Positions 7,234-12,105 of a stretch of 12,105 nt of DNA are shown piece after piece; within the stretch, counting starts at the first letter, position 1, and every line of letters starts with the position of its first letter. A program made the position numbers and the translations under genes. Source of the DNA: Cyclobacteriaceae bacterium (GTDB taxonomy: Bacteria > Bacteroidota > Bacteroidia > Cytophagales > Cyclobacteriaceae); NCBI GenBank assembly GCA_030589835.1, contig JAUUZS010000062.1:1-12105 (forward strand). Direction: 5' to 3'. The notes beneath the pieces were generated by a model, which was given only the letters and a program-made list of their open reading frames with translations, did no database searches and was not told the origin of the DNA.

Positions 7234-9594
7234 ATGTTTATATATAATTTAAAAATCGCATTCCGAAACCTGATCCGTCAAAAAGGCATTTCACTGATCA
7301 ATATTGTGGGTTTGTCCATAGGCATTTGTTGTACGATCATATTATATCTGATGGTACATTTCTCGAATACCACCGATCAGTTTCATAAACATTATTCCAA
7401 TCTGTTTCTTCTTCAGCAAGAAATTGCCTTCGATAGCAGGGAATATACGACTGATAAAGGTGGTGGGGCAACAGCTCCGGCAATGGCAGAGGCCTATCCA
7501 CAAATTCAAAACTTTACACGGATTGGCCCATTGGAGGAAATGTTACTTATGTATTTCCCTGAAGGAAAGGGTAGCTCAGCAACTACCATCTCTTTTGTTG
7601 AGCAAAATGGCGCTGCGGTTGACTCTACCTTCTTCGAGGTGTTTACTTTTCCATTTATTAAAGGAGGCCCTCCAAAAGAAATCAATCAAAATAATTTTAT
7701 CTACCTCACAGAAACCCTGTCTGATAAATATTTTAATGAAATAGATCCTATCGGGGAAACCATATATTTTCAGGAAGGTCTTGAGCTCACTGTTGTAGGC
7801 ATATTAAAGGATCTACCCAGCAATTCCAGTGTACAGTTTAGCTACCTAGTCCCTTTTGAAGTGATGGCGCTTACGGGCAAACCTATTGACGGATACGCAG
7901 GAGGCATGTTTTTTAGCTATTTTATATTAGACGATCCAAAATCAGCGGATTATATCAATGCCAATATCAACGCATTTTTAGATTCTAAATATGAAGAAAC
8001 ACTAGAAACGCACCGTTTCCTCTCACATATTCGTGACGTATATTTATATGGTGAGACCAATGCCTTTTGGGGCCTGCTGATATTTGGTGCCATTGGCCTC
8101 AGTATTTTGTTTATTGCTAGCATCAACTATGTAAATCTTTCTACAGCCAAATCAATCGACAGGGCAAAAGAGGTAGGTATCCGCAAGACAGGAGGAGCAG
8201 GAAGGGGGCAGCTGATCCGGCAATTCCTGGCCGAAAGTTTGCTCACCACACTGGCTGCGGTGAATTTGGCAATTTTGATGACTGAATTGATACTCCCCTA
8301 TTTCAATACTTCATTTGAAGCCCAGTTGGCCATTCCATACCAAGCGCTGTCCTTTTGGGTATTTATCATTGCTCTGGTCCTGGGGGTTGGGATTTTGGCC
8401 GGCTTTTATCCCGCCTTTATGCTTTCTTCATTTAAACCTTCACTGATCCTTAAGCATTTTCAGGGAGGGAAATCCAGTGGGGCCAAGCTAAGGAAGGTGC
8501 TGGTAGTTACCCAGTTCTCAATTACCATATTTTTTATTATTTGCACCATTTTTCTATACAAACAAGTGTCTTTTGTCGACACCGCAGACTTGGGGGTCAA
8601 CAAGAAAAATGTGATTTATATTCATACCAGAGGGAAGTTGTGGGACAAATTTGATGAGGTGAAAGCCGAAATACTCAATGAATCGTACGTGAAACAAGTG
8701 ACCTCTACCAGTGCGCTGCCCAACTACGTAACGCACGGTGAGATTGACTGGGGCAAGGAAAAAGAAAAACAAAATGCCATTGCGCGCATCATGTGGTCCA
8801 GCGAAGATATGCTGGAAACTTTTGGCCTGGAGCTTTCCAGCGGAAGATTTTATGATAAAAACCGGCAATCTGATCTCGACGAAGGCATCATCGTAAACGA
8901 AGAAATTATAAAAATGTTGAATTATGAAGGCGATCCTATTGGTCAGCGGTTCCGGTTTAGGGAACAGGAAAAAACCATTATTGGCGTAATAAAAAACTTC
9001 ACATTTTTCCCAATCAACCTTGGTTCAAAAGCGATTATCATTCCATACCGCAACGTTAACGCCAATATTTGCATTAAGACCACCGAAGGGTTCGATAAAT
9101 CATCTCTTGTCCGATTGGAGGCAATCATTAAAAAACATAACCCTGATTATCCGTTTGAGCATTATGCGCTATCAGATTATAAATATCCATTCATGACGGC
9201 ATCTGAACAGTTGATTCCCATATTGTTTTATTTTTCATTGTTTGGCATTTTCATTTCATGCCTGGGGATGTTTGGCCTGGCCTTATTTACGGTAGAGAAA
9301 AAAACAAAGGAAATAGGAATACGAAAGGTGTTCGGGGCTTCTGTTTCAAAAATCACTATCCTGTTGTCACAGGGATTTATTAAACTGGTATTAATTGCTA
9401 ATGTCATTGCCTTGCCTCTTGCCTACCTGGCACTTCAGGCGATGCTGAACATTTTTGCAGTAAAAGTTCCGCTATCACCTTTTGTTTTTATAGGAACCGG
9501 ACTATTAATTTTGATCATTGCCTTGGCGACAGTCTTTTGGCAATCCATTTCAGTAGCACGAAAAAACCCTGCTGATTCGTTGCGGTATGAATAA
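7234..9594 (+). CDS. ABC transporter permease, double MacB_PCD/FtsX type
   Basis: A complete 786-residue paralogue of the gene at 4788, 49 bp downstream. N-terminus MFIYNLKIAFRNLIRQKGIS matches the family start; TM1 is about 20-42 (LINIVGLSIGICCTIILYLM). The first periplasmic MacB_PCD domain runs to about 270. The first FtsX block (about 278-405) has AKEVGIRKTGGAGRGQLIRQ, where TGGAG replaces the more usual VLGAS-like loop. A TM follows at about 425-445 (VVTQFSITIFFIICTIFLY), then the second periplasmic domain to about 650. The second FtsX block has TKEIGIRKVFGASVSKI, and the tail is NPADSLRYE. The altered loop lies in the segment expected to contact the ATPase, so the first half may bind it differently; that is inference. 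No SD sequence precedes the ATG, only an A-rich leader. Nothing permease-like of any length follows it. Confidence 0.93.
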   Translation: MFIYNLKIAFRNLIRQKGISLINIVGLSIGICCTIILYLMVHFSNTTDQFHKHYSNLFLLQQEIAFDSREYTTDKGGGATAPAMAEAYPQIQNFTRIGPLEEMLLMYFPEGKGSSATTISFVEQNGAAVDSTFFEVFTFPFIKGGPPKEINQNNFIYLTETLSDKYFNEIDPIGETIYFQEGLELTVVGILKDLPSNSSVQFSYLVPFEVMALTGKPIDGYAGGMFFSYFILDDPKSADYINANINAFLDSKYEETLETHRFLSHIRDVYLYGETNAFWGLLIFGAIGLSILFIASINYVNLSTAKSIDRAKEVGIRKTGGAGRGQLIRQFLAESLLTTLAAVNLAILMTELILPYFNTSFEAQLAIPYQALSFWVFIIALVLGVGILAGFYPAFMLSSFKPSLILKHFQGGKSSGAKLRKVLVVTQFSITIFFIICTIFLYKQVSFVDTADLGVNKKNVIYIHTRGKLWDKFDEVKAEILNESYVKQVTSTSALPNYVTHGEIDWGKEKEKQNAIARIMWSSEDMLETFGLELSSGRFYDKNRQSDLDEGIIVNEEIIKMLNYEGDPIGQRFRFREQEKTIIGVIKNFTFFPINLGSKAIIIPYRNVNANICIKTTEGFDKSSLVRLEAIIKKHNPDYPFEHYALSDYKYPFMTASEQLIPILFYFSLFGIFISCLGMFGLALFTVEKKTKEIGIRKVFGASVSKITILLSQGFIKLVLIANVIALPLAYLALQAMLNIFAVKVPLSPFVFIGTGLLILIIALATVFWQSISVARKNPADSLRYE

Positions 9595-9790
9595 GAATTA
9601 AACCCGGTATAAAGTTTTAAAACTAAAAATGATGTGCCAATGATCAAAATCCACATGGCAAGTGGAAAGGCTGTCCTAAAATAATAACAGAACTACTGCC
9701 GAATTAAATCGATGAATTTAGTCTGATTATTAAATAACTGTACGCAATGCACGAAAAACTTCCATAAAATATTAATATAGTATGATTTTG

Positions 9791-9798
9791 TATATTTG
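9791..9798 (+). promoter_or_regulatory. Bacteroidota -7 promoter element TATATTTG
   Basis: TATATTTG fits the TAnnTTTG consensus of Bacteroidota sigma-ABfr promoters exactly. A clear -33 TTG/TTTG about 19-21 bp upstream is not seen; the area is AT-rich. Transcription would start about 5-8 bp downstream, leaving a leader of some 8-11 bases before ATG 9814. This supports ATG 9814 and argues against a TTG start at 9796, which lies inside the element. Confidence 0.5.
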
Positions 9799-9813
9799 GA
9801 TAAAAATAAAAAG

Positions 9814-10113
9814 ATGTTTTTAGATCGATATATAAATGAGATAAACGGATTGTGTAGAGAGCATAATGTTAGAACACTATATGCCTTCGGATCTGTGCTT
9901 ACGGAAAACTTTAGTCCAGATAGTGATGTGGATTTTTTGGTCGACATAATATCAAGTGATCCTATAGATTATGCCGAGAACTATTTTGATCTAAAATTCA
10001 AACTTCAGGATTTATTTAAAAAGCCTATTGATCTTCTAGAGCAAAGGGGGATAAAAAATGCTCACTTGATACAAAGTATTGACAATTCCAAATTGAAACT
10101 CTATGAAGCCTGA
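9814..10113 (+). CDS. mntA: MntA-like minimal nucleotidyltransferase antitoxin (type VII TA)
   Basis: A 99-residue MNT-domain protein. The catalytic motif GSX10DXD is intact: G26-S27 in YAFGSVLTENFSPDS, then D38 and D40, with a third acidic residue at D73 (KPIDLLEQ). In characterised HepT/MntA pairs, the MNT enzyme transfers AMP groups from ATP to the tyrosine of the toxin's RX4HXY motif and so inactivates its RNase activity; with all catalytic residues present the same is expected here. The gene precedes and overlaps the HEPN gene by 11 bp, indicating one transcript and coupled translation. ATG 9814 is chosen because a TATATTTG promoter element lies just upstream and overlaps the alternative TTG start. 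The gene is AT-rich, more so than the permeases, consistent with horizontal spread of such modules. The family assignment is firm; the symbol is by homology only. Confidence 0.9.
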   Translation: MFLDRYINEINGLCREHNVRTLYAFGSVLTENFSPDSDVDFLVDIISSDPIDYAENYFDLKFKLQDLFKKPIDLLEQRGIKNAHLIQSIDNSKLKLYEA

Positions 10114-10435
10114 GATACTCACCTATTTAGAGGATATCGATAGGTCGATAGATGAAATTTATGAGTTTCTGCCTGAAAAGAGAGATTTCTTTTTGTTTGA
10201 AAAGGATTTAAAGACAAGAAAGGCAGTAGAGCGTAATTTGGAGATTATTGGAGAAGCATTGAACCGTATTCTGAAACTTGACCCAAATATTTCAATCGCT
10301 GATTCTAGAAAGATAGTAGATACACGAAATAGAATAATTCATGGATATGATACTGTAACAGCAGATATTTTATGGTTGATAATTAGCAAGCCTCTGCCAA
10401 TATTACATAAGGAAGTGAAAAAACTATTAGGATAA
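10103..10435 (+). CDS. hepT: HepT-like HEPN ribonuclease toxin (DUF86, type VII TA)
   Basis: A 110-residue, all-helical HEPN protein of the DUF86/HepT type. The RNase motif RX4HXY is intact: R75, H80 and Y82 in DTRNRIIHGYD. The helix with RKAVERNLEIIGEALNRIL (about 39-57) is also typical of the family and lines the dimer interface. HEPN toxins work as dimers whose paired RX4H motifs form an RNA-cleaving site; Y82 is the expected target of AMP transfer by the partner nucleotidyltransferase. It starts inside the last codons of the upstream mntA-like gene (11-bp overlap, ATGAAGCCTGAG), so its expression should be tied to the antitoxin. Both active sites are preserved, so the pair appears functional. 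Specific RNA targets and any phage-defence role cannot be read from sequence. Confidence 0.9.
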   Translation: MKPEILTYLEDIDRSIDEIYEFLPEKRDFFLFEKDLKTRKAVERNLEIIGEALNRILKLDPNISIADSRKIVDTRNRIIHGYDTVTADILWLIISKPLPILHKEVKKLLG

Positions 10436-10478
10436 ACACAGTGTACAATAAGTAGGACTATGAGCGGTCCCTAAAAAA

Positions 10479-11939
10479 ATGAAAACCATACGTATTATTT
10501 TTTTATTCATCCTGGCAAGTACCGCTTGCAATCGGGCGCCAAAAAAGCTTAATGTCTTATTCATTATCGCTGACGACTTAACGGCTACCGGAGTTTCTTC
10601 CTATGAAAATAAGGCCTGTAGCACTCCTAATATTGACAAACTGGCTTCAGAGGGAGTGCGTTATACCAGGGCGTATTGCCAATATCCTGTTTGTGGACCT
10701 TCACGGGCGTCTTTTATGTCGGGGTATTATCCCAATGCTACCACGACTTTTGGTTATGTAAGTGGTCGAGAAAATATTGGCCCAGACCGCTTAACATGGT
10801 CTCAGATATTTAAAGATAATGGATATTATACCGCCCGTGTGAGCAAAATTTTTCATATGGGTGTGCCCATTCACATCGAAGAGGGTTCCAACGGAACAGA
10901 TGATGAGGCTTCCTGGACCGAGCGCTTTAACAGCCAGGGGCCTGAATGGAAAGCCCCGGGAGATGGCGAGTTGGTACAAGGAAATCCCGATGGCACCCTG
11001 CCTATCAAAGGTGGCAATGTGATGACCATCGTAAAAGCGGATGGAGATGATATGGTACATTCTGATGGGAAGACTGCTAAAAAAGCGTGCGAGCTGATCC
11101 GTGAACATAAAGATGAGCCCTTCTTTTTGGCAGTTGGTTTTGTACGTCCTCACGTTCCTTTTGTAGCGCCAAGTTCCTATTTTGAACCTTATCCGCACGA
11201 TGAAGTCATCATGCCTGTAAAGGTAGTAGGCGATTGGGATGACATTCCGAAAAAAGGCATCAACTATGTAACCAGTGTAAACGGAAAAATGAACGCCGAG
11301 CAAGAACGAAAAGCAGTTGCGGCTTACTATGCCTCTGTTTCCTACATGGATGCCCAGGTTGGGAAAGTACTTAGCACCCTCAAGGAGGAAGGTTTGGAAG
11401 ATAATACCATTGTCATTTTCACCTCTGATCACGGCTTTCATCTTGGCGAGCACAGCTTTTGGATGAAGGTAAGTTTGCATGAAGAATCTGCCCGCACTCC
11501 ATTGATCATTAAAGTCCCGGGCAAAAAGCCGGCAGTTTGCAGCTCATTTGCCGAACTCCTCGATTTGTATCCTACCGTAGCCGAATTGGCAGGGCTTCAA
11601 GTTTCTGAACACTTACAAGGGAAAAGTCTGGTCAAAACACTTGATGATCCGAATCACAAGGTAAGGGATGTGGCATTTTCGGTTACTCAGGGTGGAAAGA
11701 CATTTCTTCTCAGGGATGAAAATTGGGCCTACATCCAGTATAACGAAGATGCCAGCCTGGGCATCGAATTATTCGATATGAACAACGACCCCAGGCAATT
11801 TACCAACCTGGCCGGATACCCAAAATATGCCGGGGTAGTTGAGGATTTCAAAATAAAATTAAAAGCCAAATTGAAAGCGGTAAGGACCAACGATTTGGGG
11901 ATCGACTACGAGCAAAAGAAAGAGAAGAAAAAAGATTGA
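10479..11939 (+). CDS. Lipoprotein sulfatase, iduronate-2-sulfatase-like (S1 family)
   Basis: A 486-residue type I sulfatase that hydrolyses sulfate esters, probably from a sulfated polysaccharide. An N-terminal lipoprotein signal (MKTIRIIFLFILASTACNRA) places the lipidated cysteine at residue 17. The core follows: NVLFIIADDL with metal ligands D32 and D33; the modification motif C72-G-P-S-R76, in which C72 is converted to formylglycine; SKIFHMG with K123 and H126; RPHVPF with H225; and FTSDHGFHLGEHSFWMK with D317, H318 and K330. All expected catalytic residues are present. The C-terminal part (ELFDMNNDPRQFTNLA) is the usual sulfatase C-subdomain, ending in a lysine-rich tail. Maturation needs an anSME or FGE enzyme encoded elsewhere. 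No SusC/D, glycoside hydrolase or second sulfatase is adjacent, so substrate is open. ATG 10479 is 43 bp after hepT and sits after an A-run without an SD sequence. Confidence 0.93.
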   Translation: MKTIRIIFLFILASTACNRAPKKLNVLFIIADDLTATGVSSYENKACSTPNIDKLASEGVRYTRAYCQYPVCGPSRASFMSGYYPNATTTFGYVSGRENIGPDRLTWSQIFKDNGYYTARVSKIFHMGVPIHIEEGSNGTDDEASWTERFNSQGPEWKAPGDGELVQGNPDGTLPIKGGNVMTIVKADGDDMVHSDGKTAKKACELIREHKDEPFFLAVGFVRPHVPFVAPSSYFEPYPHDEVIMPVKVVGDWDDIPKKGINYVTSVNGKMNAEQERKAVAAYYASVSYMDAQVGKVLSTLKEEGLEDNTIVIFTSDHGFHLGEHSFWMKVSLHEESARTPLIIKVPGKKPAVCSSFAELLDLYPTVAELAGLQVSEHLQGKSLVKTLDDPNHKVRDVAFSVTQGGKTFLLRDENWAYIQYNEDASLGIELFDMNNDPRQFTNLAGYPKYAGVVEDFKIKLKAKLKAVRTNDLGIDYEQKKEKKKD

Positions 11940-11963
11940 AGGGATTGAATGAAGGTTGATAAG

Positions 11964-11996
11964 AGATTGAGTTAAGATTGAGTTAAGATTGAAAGG
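11964..11996 (+). repeat. Short 11-bp tandem repeat
   Basis: AGATTGAGTTA occurs at 11964-11974 and 11975-11985, followed by a partial third copy (AGATTGA, 11986-11992). Related GATTG words flank it on both sides (11943, 11995). It lies just after the sulfatase stop. It probably arose by replication slippage; no function is suggested. Confidence 0.6.
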
Positions 11997-12001
11997 ATTG
12001 G

Positions 12002-12105
12002 TAAATAGGGCCTGCTGAAAAACTCATCAATTTTCGTGGTTGTCCTCAAGCCGGACGGGCTCTTCATTTTTGTCTTGACACAAAAACGAAGCAAAAAAGT
12101 CAAGG
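12002..12105. repeat. Probable dispersed intergenic repeat with terminal hairpin, cut by the window edge
   Basis: After the low-complexity stretch, composition shifts to a non-coding block starting near GGCCTGCTGAAAAACTC. It contains a GC-rich AAGCCGGACGGG and ends in an inverted repeat CTTGAC (12074-12079) / GTCAAG (12099-12104) around a 19-base A-rich loop. No open frame of substance crosses it. The left boundary resembles an insertion-sequence end and the hairpin resembles intergenic sequences I associate with Cytophagales genomes; both are impressions from memory. The element continues beyond the window. Confidence 0.35.

Noticed and set aside
9796..9813. TTG start extending the MntA-like protein by six residues
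   Set aside because: The TTG overlaps the TATATTTG promoter element; ATG 9814 is more plausible and keeps the whole MNT domain.
10791..11480. Long minus-strand open frame of 229 codons inside the sulfatase gene
   Set aside because: It lies wholly antisense to a sulfatase with all catalytic motifs intact, and its translation has no recognisable family character.

Overview
The window looks like a chromosomal segment of a Bacteroidota bacterium, most likely of the order Cytophagales. The signs are an AT-rich genome, A-rich leaders without clear Shine-Dalgarno sequences, a TAnnTTTG-type promoter element, arrays of roughly 800-residue double-FtsX ABC permeases ending in NPxxxLRYE-like tails, and a lipoprotein sulfatase. 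Order and genus are inference. I found no rRNA, tRNA, CRISPR array or replication origin.

Layout from left to right. (1) Positions 1-1961 carry the 3' part of a large ABC permease gene; its first 150 or so codons lie outside the window. (2) Positions 1962-4787 look like a region of insertion and decay. It holds a palindromic intergenic repeat (2035-2070), a frameshifted remnant resembling the C-terminus of a phosphotriesterase-family metallohydrolase (2105-2394), a secreted DsrE-like protein (2478-2897, minus), a signal-peptide/coiled-coil/one-TM protein of a type often misnamed a tRNA methyltransferase (3116-3757, minus), a 149-bp MITE-like inverted-repeat element (3944-4092), a broken reading frame of unknown origin (4254-4436), and the last hundred or so codons of another permease (homology from about 4438 to 4776). 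(3) Two complete permease genes follow in tandem (4788-7184 and 7234-9594). (4) A type VII HEPN/MNT toxin-antitoxin pair follows (MntA-like 9814-10113, HepT-like 10103-10435) with its own promoter element. (5) A lipoprotein sulfatase of the iduronate-2-sulfatase-like type spans 10479-11939. (6) The right edge has a short tandem repeat and the start of what looks like a dispersed intergenic repeat.

How the genes work together. The permeases share one architecture (MacB_PCD-FtsX-MacB_PCD-FtsX) and probably work with a separately encoded ATPase, since none is in the window. The HEPN/MNT genes overlap and form a self-contained module with no functional link to the neighbours. The sulfatase stands alone, without SusC/D or other polysaccharide-utilisation genes. 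No clearly undescribed system is visible. The most informative items are the gene remnants, the MITE-like element with TA flanks, and the paralogous permease array that appears to have been broken up by insertions and deletions.
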